The notes under the pieces are model-generated. The model searched no databases and was not told the origin of the DNA. It saw nothing but the letters and a program-made list of their open reading frames with translations. Below are positions 19,872 through 28,571 of a stretch of DNA of 64,000 nucleotides, in pieces; position 1 is the stretch's first letter; every line of letters begins with the position of its first letter. The position numbers and the translations under genes are program-made. This DNA comes from Gammaproteobacteria bacterium (GTDB lineage: Bacteria; Pseudomonadota; Gammaproteobacteria; Steroidobacterales; XN24): NCBI GenBank assembly GCA_024640085.1, contig JAHEFR010000001.1:124001-188000 (forward strand), read 5' to 3'.

Positions 19872-21218
19872 TCAATCCTCTGTCCTGATATGCCGCCGTA
19901 TCCGGCGGGTCATCCACCACACGCCGGCGACAACGAAGGGGACGGATATTCCGGCCGCCAGCGTGGGTCTGACTGGCACGCCGTAGGAGGCTGCTGCGTC
20001 GAGGGCGACCTTGATCAGGCCGACGGTGTAATAGCTGATGGCGGCCACCGACAGGCCTTCGACGGTCTGCTGGAGACGCAGCTGGAGCCGGGCCCGGCGA
20101 TTCATTTCCGCCAGGACCTGGAGATTCTGGGATTCGATGGCAACGTCCACTTTTGCCTGCAGGAGATCGGTCGCGCGATCGATTCGGCGGGACAGGCTTT
20201 CCAGCTGATCCTCCACCGACTGACAGGTGCGGATCGCAGGCCCGAGACGCCGTTCCAGAAACTTTCCGATTGTGGACATACCGGAGAATTTAATCTCGCG
20301 GAGGTCGTCCAGTCTCCGGGTGACCAGATCGTAGTAGGCACGAGTTGCCGCGAAGCGTTGATTGGTCGTGGACCGGTAGCGTTCGACTTCCGCGGCAAGA
20401 GAGGTGAGTTCATCCAGGAGGCGTCGCTCCGTTGAGACATCGCCCAGGCCTCCGAACTCGTCCATGACGTCGGCAAGCTGACGGTCGAGCCGCGCCGCCC
20501 GCGGCCCGATGTCTTTCGCGTCCGGCAGCCCCAGCAGTGCCATGGTCCGGTAGGCCTCCAGCTCCAGCAGCCGCTGCAGCGTCCGTCCCGACTGGAACTC
20601 GCTCAGACCGGTGTTGCAGATGAGGATCCTGCCGAACCCGTCGCCATGCAGGCGCAGCGTCGTAAAAATCCGGGCCCGCTCATCGACGATCCTGCTACCG
20701 AACAGCGTCTGACCCTCGAACCAGCGTGACAGCTCTGGCCCGAACGGGTCCGGTCCCTCGGTTCTCAGCATCGTCACGTGGACGCCGGCGATCAGGACCC
20801 CCGGAGTAGATGCCAGCCAATCCTCCGGCACGATGTCCGCAGCGGTTTCCGCGAACGGCGGATCGCAGGATCCTGGCCTGAGGAAGGTGTACGAGGAAAA
20901 TTCGGTATGCCGTTCCCAGCGCAGCTCGAAGCCGCCCATCTCCTGGTAGTAACAGCTTGCTTCAGGGTCGGGGAGATTGGCACCACAGCGACGGGCCAGG
21001 CGGGAGACGTGGTCGAAGGCAGCGTCGACGGCGCAGTCCCGGTCCTGGAACACCATGCTCGAGGCTCTGACCGGCGGGCGTATCAGGGGGGACGGGCGGG
21101 CATGGATCTCCTGGTAGAGAAGATGCCGGTGCGGATGCAATTCTACGCGGCCCACCAGGGACCGTCGGCGCGCTTCCTGGCCGGCCGTGGTCGCATCTCT
21201 GGTGTCGTGGCCGCTCAT
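19872..21218 (-). CDS. DUF3422 family protein
   Basis: This 448-residue protein has the N-terminal signature HLLYQEIHARPSP, a long central region predicted to be mostly helical, and two C-terminal hydrophobic segments (LSVAAISYYTVGLIKVAL and AAGISVPFVVAGVWW) split by PVRP. This is the layout of the DUF3422 family, membrane proteins of unknown function. ATG 21218 is preferred because GGGGAGGG precedes it; the open frame runs to 21356 but would overlap the divergent cyclase gene. Nothing in the neighbourhood explains its job. Confidence 0.82.
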   Translation of the reverse strand: MSGHDTRDATTAGQEARRRSLVGRVELHPHRHLLYQEIHARPSPLIRPPVRASSMVFQDRDCAVDAAFDHVSRLARRCGANLPDPEASCYYQEMGGFELRWERHTEFSSYTFLRPGSCDPPFAETAADIVPEDWLASTPGVLIAGVHVTMLRTEGPDPFGPELSRWFEGQTLFGSRIVDERARIFTTLRLHGDGFGRILICNTGLSEFQSGRTLQRLLELEAYRTMALLGLPDAKDIGPRAARLDRQLADVMDEFGGLGDVSTERRLLDELTSLAAEVERYRSTTNQRFAATRAYYDLVTRRLDDLREIKFSGMSTIGKFLERRLGPAIRTCQSVEDQLESLSRRIDRATDLLQAKVDVAIESQNLQVLAEMNRRARLQLRLQQTVEGLSVAAISYYTVGLIKVALDAAASYGVPVRPTLAAGISVPFVVAGVWWMTRRIRRHIRTED

Positions 21219-21339
21219 GTCGAACCCTCCCCAATGAAGCAACACAAGAATATGCCATGCCGCGGCTCCTTGCCGACCCGCCATCCGCAACACGGGCTGT
21301 CCATGTTCAGCGCAGACCTGCCTAGGTAGAATCCGACGG

Positions 21340-23466
21340 ATGAGCCCTGCCGACAAACGACAGCGCCCGGACGAGGCCTCGCTGGATGGCGAACTGGACG
21401 CGCTGGTCGAGTACCTGGCGCGCCGCTACCACGCCGGCGCCGGCGGGTCGGTCGTCCTCTGGGAGCAGCTGCCTGACGCCGAGCGAAAGGTGTTCCTGTC
21501 CCGAGCGCGGCAGACCCTGGTCGCCATCCACGCCGGCGGGTACCGGATCACGCATTCACCTGAGGTCGTGGACGAGGGGGCCCCGGCGGGTCTCGCGTCG
21601 GACCCGGATGCCCTGAAACTCCGGATCGCGGAGGCCGAGCATTTCCTCCACGCGGGCGAACCATTGCTGGCTTTCAACGAAGTCCAGCTGGGTCTGGAGT
21701 CATGGCCAGAGAGTGTTCGCCTGAGACAGCTCCAGGGGCTGGCACTGGCACGGAGTGGGGCGACCCGGCGCGCCAATGCCGTGCTGCAGGCGCTTGCCGA
21801 CGAAGGGGTGAGCGATGGCGAGACCCTGGGTCTGCTGGCCCGCACCCACAAGGACATCGGCCTTTCGGCCCTGGATCCCCGGGACAAGCTCGTGCACCTG
21901 ACGGCGGCTTTCCGGATCTACGACAAGGCCTATCGCGATTCGGCCGAGCGTGGCCGGATGGAGGATGCCTATTACACCGGCATCAATGCCGCCACCCTGG
22001 CCCTGCTGCTCAACGATGAGGCCAGAAGCCGGCGTCTGGCGACGGAGGTCAGGGCATTATGCCTACAGGAGCTGGAGAAGCAGGTCTCCGACGACGCCGC
22101 CTACTGGCTGCAGGCGACCCTGGGGGAGGCGGCCCTTATTCTCGGTGAACTGGGCCATGCCCGTTCCGCCTACGAGCAGGCCGCGGGCCTGGCCGGCCAC
22201 CGCTACGGGGATCTGGCCTCCACCCGGCGCCAGGCCAAACTGCTGCTGACCCATCGGGGCGAGCACGCCGAGTGGCTGGGGGCCGCGCTGGCGACTCCAC
22301 CAGTCCTCGTGTTCACCGGGCATATGATCGATGCGCCTGGCCGCGGCACGCCACGATTTCCGCCAGAGCTGGAGGAGCGGGTCGCGATTTCCGTCCGCGA
22401 CACCATCGATTCGATTCAGCCCCTGGCCGCCTACGGTTCGGCTGCCTGCGGTAGCGACATCCTTTGCCTGGAGGCGGTGATGGAACTCGGGGGCGAGACC
22501 CACATCGTTCTGCCGTTCCCGCCGGCGGCTTTCCGCGAAGTCAGCGTGGACTTCGCCGGGAGGGGCGACTGGGGACGCCGATTCGAACGCGTGATCGAGG
22601 CGGCGGAAAGTGTCACAGTCGCCAGTGATCACCGCGCCTCCGGCAGCGTCTCGGCCTTCGAGTACGCCAATCTCATCCTGACGGGCATGGGCAGCCTGAG
22701 GGCGGAGGGCCTGGGGGCAGATGTCGTCGGGCTGGCCGTATGGGATGGGCAGCCTGGCGACGGAGGGGGCGGCACCGGGTCTGCCGTGGAGCTGTGGCGA
22801 CAGCGCGGATACCCGGTGGAGCACGTGCATCCAGGGATCCCGTCCGGACATGAGGGAGCGCCCCTGACGTCCTGCGCCGAGGACACGGGTGACGGGTTGC
22901 CTGTCAATGGATTCCGTCATGAGATCAAGGCCATGCTGTTTGCCGACGCTGTGGGCTACAGCAAGCTGACCGAGGACCAGATACCCATCTTCATATCCAA
23001 TTTCCTCGGTTCCGTGGGACGGCTGAGCAAGCGAAGCGACCATCGACCCATCCACTCCGAAACCGCTGGCGACGGCCTGTACATGGTCTTCTGCAGCGTC
23101 GCCGACGCCGGGCGCTACGCCCTGGCCCTGAGCGAGCTGGTGCATTCCGTGGACTGGGTTGGGGAAGGGCTGCCCGCCGATCTGGACCTGCGCATCGCCC
23201 TCCATTGCGGACCGATTTTCTGCGGGACCGATCCCGTCACCGGCCGGCCTCTCTACACGGGCCCGCATACGAGCAGGACCGCCCGAATCGAGCCGATCAC
23301 GCCTCCGGGCCAGGTCTACGCCAGCGGAGCCTTCGCCGCAGTCGCCGCGGCGGCCGGAGCCGAGGGCTTCGAGTTCCGTTATGTCGGTCGAACCCAGCTG
23401 GCCAAGAAATACGGGTCGCTGCCCCTGTTCCACGTCAGGAGCGCGGCGTTTCCACAGACGACTTGA
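21340..23466 (+). CDS. TPR / SLOG-like / class III nucleotide cyclase fusion
   Basis: This 708-residue cytosolic protein has three parts. Residues about 80-320 are alpha-helical repeats resembling the TRAFs-binding (DUF4071) region seen in other bacterial signalling proteins. Residues about 323-470 look like a SLOG-type Rossmann domain: a GHMIDAP start, then AAYGSAACGSDILCLEA and THIVLPFPP. Residues about 530-700 form a class III cyclase: FADAVGYS with metal Asp536, SETAGDGL with Asp578, the Gly-rich LHCGPIF, and RTARIEP with the transition-state Arg. Glu574 replaces the Lys usual in adenylate cyclases, which hints at guanylate or altered specificity; the usual Asn is Ser. TAGAAT lies 8 nt before the start. 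Confidence 0.8.
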   Translation: MSPADKRQRPDEASLDGELDALVEYLARRYHAGAGGSVVLWEQLPDAERKVFLSRARQTLVAIHAGGYRITHSPEVVDEGAPAGLASDPDALKLRIAEAEHFLHAGEPLLAFNEVQLGLESWPESVRLRQLQGLALARSGATRRANAVLQALADEGVSDGETLGLLARTHKDIGLSALDPRDKLVHLTAAFRIYDKAYRDSAERGRMEDAYYTGINAATLALLLNDEARSRRLATEVRALCLQELEKQVSDDAAYWLQATLGEAALILGELGHARSAYEQAAGLAGHRYGDLASTRRQAKLLLTHRGEHAEWLGAALATPPVLVFTGHMIDAPGRGTPRFPPELEERVAISVRDTIDSIQPLAAYGSAACGSDILCLEAVMELGGETHIVLPFPPAAFREVSVDFAGRGDWGRRFERVIEAAESVTVASDHRASGSVSAFEYANLILTGMGSLRAEGLGADVVGLAVWDGQPGDGGGGTGSAVELWRQRGYPVEHVHPGIPSGHEGAPLTSCAEDTGDGLPVNGFRHEIKAMLFADAVGYSKLTEDQIPIFISNFLGSVGRLSKRSDHRPIHSETAGDGLYMVFCSVADAGRYALALSELVHSVDWVGEGLPADLDLRIALHCGPIFCGTDPVTGRPLYTGPHTSRTARIEPITPPGQVYASGAFAAVAAAAGAEGFEFRYVGRTQLAKKYGSLPLFHVRSAAFPQTT

Positions 23467-23479
23467 ACCGAAGCCTGGC

Positions 23480-23902
23480 CTATCGCGAGAGAGCTTCGGT
23501 TCGGATCGCCGCTCCGTACCCGAGAGCGTCGAAGAAATCCTGGTAGGCCTCCGGGTCCTCCACCAGTTCGCCGTAGAAATAGGCGCAGGCGCGCACCGAG
23601 TACTGTTCCGCGCCCATGGGGCGGACCATGACTACCAGTTGTAACCGCCGTCCGGACACGTACTTGGTGCCATAGGCAAGCCCCAGCGGAGGCTCGGTAT
23701 CGTCCACGACGAACTCCAGGTCCTGCATGGCCGACATTACGCTCCGCAGCAGCGTCAGCTCGTCGCCGGCCTGCCACTGGCGCGTCTGGATTTCGCGCTG
23801 CCGGGCATAATCCCCCGGCAGGGTCATGACCGTTTCCGGCCCCGCGCCGGCATGGGCCAGGCAGGACAGCCCGAGGGTCAGCAGGACGATCAGCGTTTTC
23901 AT
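23480..23902 (-). CDS. Small secreted protein, paralogue of the upstream lipoproteins
   Basis: This 140-residue protein has a signal peptide (MKTLIVLLTLGLSCLAHA). The mature part shares a pattern with the next two genes upstream: QDLEF, a glycine-containing turn, a beta strand ending VVMVRP, and DPEAYQDFFDAL near the end. I do not recognise a named family. It overlaps the previous gene by 4 nt (ATGA), so the set is translated as one operon. It has no lipobox Cys at the right place, unlike the 24919 and 25416 genes. It lies 13 nt from the convergent cyclase gene. Confidence 0.7.
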   Translation of the reverse strand: MKTLIVLLTLGLSCLAHAGAGPETVMTLPGDYARQREIQTRQWQAGDELTLLRSVMSAMQDLEFVVDDTEPPLGLAYGTKYVSGRRLQLVVMVRPMGAEQYSVRACAYFYGELVEDPEAYQDFFDALGYGAAIRTEALSR

Positions 23903-24498
23903 AGCTGCTGCTGTTCGTAGAACAGGCTGGTGCCGAGCAGATCGAAGAACCGCTGAAATATGTCGGGGTCGTGGATGGGCTCCATCCGGGTGGTATTGCC
24001 GTCGGTGTTGAAGACTTCTCGCTGGAGGGTCAGCCGGACACGGAAGCCGTCTTCGCCGCCCGTGCGCTCGGGCATGATCAGCAGGCTGGCCCGCACTTCC
24101 TGCTCCTCGTCCCAGGCGGGTGGGCCCTGTCCGGCCATCAGGCCGATAGCGATGTAGCCAACGACCTGGACGGGATTCACCGCAGAGCCCCGCTTGGACG
24201 CCATCACGAGACCGACCTCGGCGTGGGTGCGACGCACGGTAAAGCCCAGATCCTGCAGGGCTGTGCCCGAGGCGGCCAGCAAGCGCTGTTCAGTGACGTC
24301 GGAGAATCGTCGGGTCTCGGTTGCCCGCCATGTGGGCGCGTCTTCGTCCAGTTCAAGGTAGTCATGGGCGGGCCACAGACCCTGGCAGCCCACCATGGCC
24401 ATGACGACGAGGACCATGCCCCCGGCGCGGCTGCCCCGGGCGAAGGAGCCTGGTGTCCTCGTCGATTCCCCCACCCTGCTGCGGATCGCGGCGGGCAT
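23899..24498 (-). CDS. Putative envelope protein, second paralogue of the set
   Basis: From ATG 24498 this is a 199-residue protein with a long basic N-terminus before a hydrophobic segment and AMVGC, a weak lipobox. ATG 24417 would give a short, conventional lipoprotein signal (172 residues). The mature part shares QDLGF near its start and DPDIFQRFFDLLGTSLF near its end with its neighbours, with an inserted segment (GYIAIGLMAGQ) in between. Function unknown. It is coupled to the gene on each side. Confidence 0.65.
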   Translation of the reverse strand: MPAAIRSRVGESTRTPGSFARGSRAGGMVLVVMAMVGCQGLWPAHDYLELDEDAPTWRATETRRFSDVTEQRLLAASGTALQDLGFTVRRTHAEVGLVMASKRGSAVNPVQVVGYIAIGLMAGQGPPAWDEEQEVRASLLIMPERTGGEDGFRVRLTLQREVFNTDGNTTRMEPIHDPDIFQRFFDLLGTSLFYEQQQL

Positions 24499-24499
24499 A

Positions 24500-24919
24500 T
24501 CAATTCACCCGGCCCGCCGAGATGAATGACGACTGCTGCAGAGAGTTGAAGAAGGTCTGATAGACCTCCGGGTCGTCGATACGCTGGTCGCCCCGCTGAG
24601 CGTTTGCGCGGACCAGGACGGCGTCCTCACCCCTGGGGCGGACGGTGACGGTGAGGGTCACGAGGCCGTCCCGGGATCGTTTGCCGGTGACCGAACCGAG
24701 CCCGGCGTCCGCATTTTCGACCAGGAACCCGAGGTCCTGAAGCGTGTCGATGATATCCCTCATGACGTCGACCTCGTTGGTCGACTCGAAGACCCGGGAC
24801 TGGTAGCTGCGCAACTCGAGCTGACTCTCGTCAGTATCGAAGATAGCCTTCTGTGGCGCCGCCGCGCAGCCGGTGGCGAGCAGTACCACCACCGCCAGCG
24901 TGATTCGCATTCTTGCCAT
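24500..24919 (-). CDS. Putative lipoprotein, first paralogue of the set
   Basis: This 139-residue protein has a clear lipoprotein signal (VVLLATGC). The mature domain begins with a variable stretch, then DTLQDLGFLV, TVTVRPRG and DPEVYQTFFNSLQQSSF. The last motif is shared with the two genes downstream, showing that the three arose by duplication. I chose ATG 24919 because GGAGGC sits 9 nt upstream; the open frame extends further but has no coding character. No function is assigned. Confidence 0.7.
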   Translation of the reverse strand: MARMRITLAVVVLLATGCAAAPQKAIFDTDESQLELRSYQSRVFESTNEVDVMRDIIDTLQDLGFLVENADAGLGSVTGKRSRDGLVTLTVTVRPRGEDAVLVRANAQRGDQRIDDPEVYQTFFNSLQQSSFISAGRVN

Positions 24920-24963
24920 GACGGTTATGCCTCCGGTCCCAATGAGCGGTGAATGAGCGGCGA

Positions 24964-25416
24964 TCAGAATCGAGAGGTGCGATACGAGAAGTCCCGTACC
25001 GCGCCGATGTCGTCGAATCGGACCACCACCGTCAGTGTGCGCTGGGAGCTGCTCGATGCGCCGGATTTGGCGCCGAAAAGGCCGCCGGCCCCGCCGCCGG
25101 CTCCGCCGCTGGCTCCTCCGGCCCCGCCCAGCACGCCAATGGAGCTGTCCGAATAGACGCGATCGGTCGATATCCGGTCGTACACCCAGACCTCCCGACG
25201 GTCCTCGTCCGTGGACACGATGTTGGGCGAACCCAGGGTCTCGAGGACCTGGGCTGCGCTCATCCCCACCCTGATCCCGCTCTGGACCGAGCCCACAGTC
25301 AGCTCGTCCTGCTGGTTGGCCATGGTCCGGGCTTCCGCGATGTCCTCCCTGTGCTGGGCCGCGGTGCAACCGGATGCAATAGCGCCAGCAAGTATCAAAA
25401 CTGCCACATACCGCAT
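24964..25416 (-). CDS. Lipoprotein with SmpA/OmlA-like fold and Gly-Ala-rich segment
   Basis: This 150-residue protein has a good lipobox (AIASGC) and a GGAGG site before ATG 25416. The part IRVGMSAAQVLETLGSPNIV with VWVYD is the pattern of the small SmpA/OmlA (BamE-like) domain. A Gly/Ala/Ser-rich linker (GGAGGASGGAGGGAGG) and a final strand (LTVVVRFDDIGAV) follow. It is first in the four-gene operon. The true BamE is shorter and lacks the Gly-rich segment, so this is probably a different member of the superfamily. Confidence 0.72.
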   Translation of the reverse strand: MRYVAVLILAGAIASGCTAAQHREDIAEARTMANQQDELTVGSVQSGIRVGMSAAQVLETLGSPNIVSTDEDRREVWVYDRISTDRVYSDSSIGVLGGAGGASGGAGGGAGGLFGAKSGASSSSQRTLTVVVRFDDIGAVRDFSYRTSRF

Positions 25417-25662
25417 GTCTCGTTCCTCCCGTTCATGTCACACGTCGTCCCTGTCCCGGAGCATCGATCCACTCTCCGTCTCAGGGCTAAGTGTCCGCCC
25501 CGGGGGCTTACCGGGGACTTACAGGTGGGATACAACTGGATTTCAGGATTAGCGTCCCAATCCCGCCCGGCCGCGCTCCCGGAGAGGTACAATGCAGGCC
25601 GCCCCGGGGGTCGCTCCGCCGGGGCCTTCTTTTCGGAACTTGCACTTGCCCCCTTGCCTTTC

Positions 25663-26622
25663 ATGAGCCGCCTAGTCCTCATCGCCAACTCGAATGCTGG
25701 CCGGAACCGCAGCCGCCCCGGGGTCATCAGGGCGCTGATGCGGGACATCGGCGCGACCTGCCTCGAGGCCGACGACTTGCCAACCATCCGGCAGGCAACC
25801 CGGGAGGCGATGGAGATGGGGCCGGAGGTGCTGGCCGTCAATGCCGGGGACGGCACCGTCCACGGCGTGCTGACGGAGCTGATGCGCCTGGATCGGCCGC
25901 CGCCGGACCTGGCCCTGGTGCCTGGCGGCACCACCAACATGACCGCCAACGATATCAACGCCAATGAGCCCCTCGAGTCCTCCCTGCGGAAGCTGGGCGA
26001 ACTCAGCAAGTGGCCTGCAGAGAGGCGCAGCCGCGTCGGGCGGCCGCTGCTGAAAGTGAGCGGCGCCGGCGACGGGCCCCAGTTCGGTTTCTTCCTGGGC
26101 GCCGGGGTCGTGCTGGACGGCATGGAGCACTTCCGCAAGAAGATCGGCTCCCATGGCCTGCGCGGTGAGCTGGCGGCCGGGATTTCACTGCTGCGGGGCC
26201 TGTTCGGGATGGCGCGTGGCGACAGCGCCTGGACCGCCGGCCGGAGCGCCGCATTCTCGCTGGACGGGGAGGGCTCGCCTCACGACCGTCAAGTCCTTCT
26301 GGTGGCGACGTCCCTGGAGCGGCTACTTCTGGGTCTGAGACCCTGGTGGGGGGAAGGCCAGGGCGCCATCCATCTCACCTCCGTCCGTCGCCGGCCGGCT
26401 GCGCTGATTCGCCGTGCCCCGTCGCTCCTTTATGGCAGGCGGCACTCGAAGATGTCCGTGTCGGAGGGCTATTATTCCAGCAATGTGGACGCGTTCGATC
26501 TGTTTCCGGACAGCGCCTTCGCGCTCGATGGGGAGATCTTCCAGGTGGCTCCGGGGCAATCGGTACGGGTCGAGGCAACCGCACCGCTCCCGTTTCTCAA
26601 TCTCGGTGCGCCGGGGGCCTGA
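25663..26622 (+). CDS. Diacylglycerol-kinase-family lipid kinase (ceramide kinase-like candidate)
   Basis: This 319-residue protein has the DAGK catalytic-domain signatures: NSNAGRNRS near the start, the nucleotide loop VNAGDGTVHG (59-68) and PGGTTNMTAND (88-98). Such kinases phosphorylate lipids such as diacylglycerol, sphingosine or ceramide with ATP. It is convergent with the GNAT-type gene, with 5 nt between the stops, and lies at the edge of the lipid island. A Caulobacter DAGK-family enzyme is, as I recall, a ceramide kinase for anionic sphingolipids, which makes ceramide a reasonable guess here. The frame is open far upstream, but family similarity starts at ATG 25663. Confidence 0.82.
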   Translation: MSRLVLIANSNAGRNRSRPGVIRALMRDIGATCLEADDLPTIRQATREAMEMGPEVLAVNAGDGTVHGVLTELMRLDRPPPDLALVPGGTTNMTANDINANEPLESSLRKLGELSKWPAERRSRVGRPLLKVSGAGDGPQFGFFLGAGVVLDGMEHFRKKIGSHGLRGELAAGISLLRGLFGMARGDSAWTAGRSAAFSLDGEGSPHDRQVLLVATSLERLLLGLRPWWGEGQGAIHLTSVRRRPAALIRRAPSLLYGRRHSKMSVSEGYYSSNVDAFDLFPDSAFALDGEIFQVAPGQSVRVEATAPLPFLNLGAPGA

Positions 26623-26627
26623 GCCGC

Positions 26628-27749
26628 TCAGGACAACGTCAGGCGGAAGACCCGGGACCGCCGCGAACTGACTCTGGGAAAGCGCGACCACAGCTGGTGG
26701 ACTCTGGTATTGGTCTCGAGTTCGTGATTGGTCTCGACGAACCTGACCCCCCGGGCCCGCAGGGTGTCGAACATGTCGGCCAGACCGATGGCAGTGAGGA
26801 TGCCTGTCGGCACGCCTCGCCGCGAGCCGGCGAGCAGAAAATCCACCGCCGTCGGCTGCCGGTAATCCTTCAGGATGTGCAGGAATCCGAAGGGCAGGAG
26901 CCTGCCATTAGCCTTCTGGAAACCACGGCTCAGGTTCGGCATGCCGACCAGGAACGCAGCCAGTTCGTCGTCCTTCGAGTAAAGCAGCTTGACGAAATGA
27001 GGGTCGAGAAAGCTGAAATACTTGTCCGCGTAATAGTCCATCTGCCGGCGGGTCAGCGGAACGACGCCATACAGGGGTTCGAACGCTTCCTCCAGGACGT
27101 CCCAGAGAGCGTCCAGATGCCCTTTCAATTCCTTGCCGGACCGGCAGGTCAGTACCCGGTAGTCCTGGTAGCCGCCGTAGCGCTTCTTAACCTGGTCGAC
27201 GAAGGGGATCTCGTCCGGGACGGCAATGCGATAAATGAGATAGTCGGCGTCCTTCTGGAACCCGTAGGCCTCGAGGAGTCTCTGGTAATAGGGGTGGTTG
27301 TAGCAGCCGCTAATGGTCGGCACATGCTCGAAACCTTCGATGAGGAGACCCTCCACATCCAGGTCAGAGAAACCGTGGGGGCCGGTCATTTCAACGCATC
27401 CCTCGCGGATGAGCCAGTCCCGGACTGAATCCAGCAGGAGATCGCAGACCGCCCTGTCGTCAGTGGTCTCGAACCATCCGAACCGGCCCCGCTTGCGGCC
27501 GAGTTTCTGCTCCTCGAGAGAGTTGATGATCCCGCAGATACGCCCGACCGGTTGGCCGTCCTTCATGGCGAGCAGCAACCTGACCCGGCTGACTTCGAAA
27601 ACGGGGTTCTTGCCTGGGTCGAAATAGGCGATCTCGTCCCGGAACAGTTGCGGAACGTAACTGGTATTGCCCCGATAGTGGCCATAGGGGAAAGCCACCC
27701 AGCGCCTCAGGTCCCGGCGATTCTCGATCTCGAGTAATTCGAGGCTCAT
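26628..27749 (-). CDS. GNAT-fold protein resembling bacterial ceramide synthase
   Basis: This 373-residue protein starts with the family segment FPYGHYRGNTSYVPQLFRDE and continues with PGKNPVFE and DGQPVGRICGIIN, a GNAT acetyl-CoA-binding-type core. The central FGWFET and the HPYYQRLLEAYGF region also match. This is the pattern I remember for the GNAT-like proteins often mislabelled dATP pyrophosphohydrolase, which include the bacterial ceramide synthase (bCerS) of Caulobacter. That enzyme would N-acylate a sphingoid base. The match is by eye, and a different N-acyltransferase role is possible. It is the last gene of the minus-strand run beginning at 30424, about 100 nt after the oxygenase gene. 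Confidence 0.72.
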   Translation of the reverse strand: MSLELLEIENRRDLRRWVAFPYGHYRGNTSYVPQLFRDEIAYFDPGKNPVFEVSRVRLLLAMKDGQPVGRICGIINSLEEQKLGRKRGRFGWFETTDDRAVCDLLLDSVRDWLIREGCVEMTGPHGFSDLDVEGLLIEGFEHVPTISGCYNHPYYQRLLEAYGFQKDADYLIYRIAVPDEIPFVDQVKKRYGGYQDYRVLTCRSGKELKGHLDALWDVLEEAFEPLYGVVPLTRRQMDYYADKYFSFLDPHFVKLLYSKDDELAAFLVGMPNLSRGFQKANGRLLPFGFLHILKDYRQPTAVDFLLAGSRRGVPTGILTAIGLADMFDTLRARGVRFVETNHELETNTRVHQLWSRFPRVSSRRSRVFRLTLS

Positions 27750-27845
27750 GGATTCTCGGGTGTCCTCATAAGGGCAGGGGAGGGATCGGCGCTCGCGAGC
27801 AGCCCAATCGATCCGGTGTCCGGGCCCGCGGGTATCTCCAGAGGC

Positions 27846-28571
27846 TCAGTAGAACTTCACCTTCTTGCCGATGACCCGGTCGCGGAGTTTCCAGTAAAGA
27901 TTGTCGGGGCTTACCACTATGATGAACAGCCGCCGCATGCGGCCCTCGGGGCACTTGATCTCCCTGACCGCGTGCCAGGCATGGTCGGTGCGTTCGAAGA
28001 TCAGGCTGTAGTTGCCGATGGAGCGGGCCGGTATCTCGGCGACGAAATCCTCGTAGCCAGGCGCGCTCTTGAAATCGAGCCTGCCGCCGTCGTCGAGCAC
28101 CAGGGTATCGCCCCCCCAGGCCGGATCCCATTCGCCTTCTGCGTTGAAGTAGAACAGGTGGGACCCGTGCTCGCGTTTCGAGTCGGTGTGGGGTGACACG
28201 GAGCAGCCATTGGGCGTGTAGTGCCAGTGGAAGCGGAACTCCACCTTCTTGCCCCCCATCAGCCTGGCCACGGCCCGCCGGTACCTGTCGCTGCGGAGTT
28301 CGGCGATGAAGTCCTGCCAGGGCGCGGGGACATCGATTTCCGGGGTCCACTCCAGGGCATAGCGGTCATGGGGTTCCTGGCCGGCAAGGCGCCGGTATCC
28401 GAAGATTTTTTCGAACATCGAGATGTCCGGCATGTTGTCCAGGAGCCGCTGGTATCCGTCAGCCGTGATCAGCCCCTCGGGGTTCGCGTAGGGGAAGGGC
28501 ATAGTAGATCTGAACGCCTTCGGATCGATGGCTTCCAGCTTTTCGAAATCCAGGTAGCGATTCATGATCAT
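27846..28571 (-). CDS. Fe(II)/2-oxoglutarate-dependent oxygenase-like protein
   Basis: This 241-residue protein has a double-stranded beta-helix pattern with the iron motif SPHTDS (H128, D130), a distal His in DHAWHAV (H197 or H200), and an Arg 13-17 residues later (RMRR) that would bind 2-oxoglutarate. Such enzymes hydroxylate small molecules, lipids or proteins. ATG 28571 or 28565 are both possible starts. It is one base from the glycosyltransferase-like gene upstream and so lies in the same operon. In this context hydroxylation of a lipid or sugar is plausible; the substrate is not shown. Confidence 0.75.
   Translation of the reverse strand: MIMNRYLDFEKLEAIDPKAFRSTMPFPYANPEGLITADGYQRLLDNMPDISMFEKIFGYRRLAGQEPHDRYALEWTPEIDVPAPWQDFIAELRSDRYRRAVARLMGGKKVEFRFHWHYTPNGCSVSPHTDSKREHGSHLFYFNAEGEWDPAWGGDTLVLDDGGRLDFKSAPGYEDFVAEIPARSIGNYSLIFERTDHAWHAVREIKCPEGRMRRLFIIVVSPDNLYWKLRDRVIGKKVKFY

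Noticed and set aside
22063-23433. 456-codon open frame antisense to the cyclase fusion
   Set aside because: No start context or motif, and the plus-strand cyclase motifs are clear.
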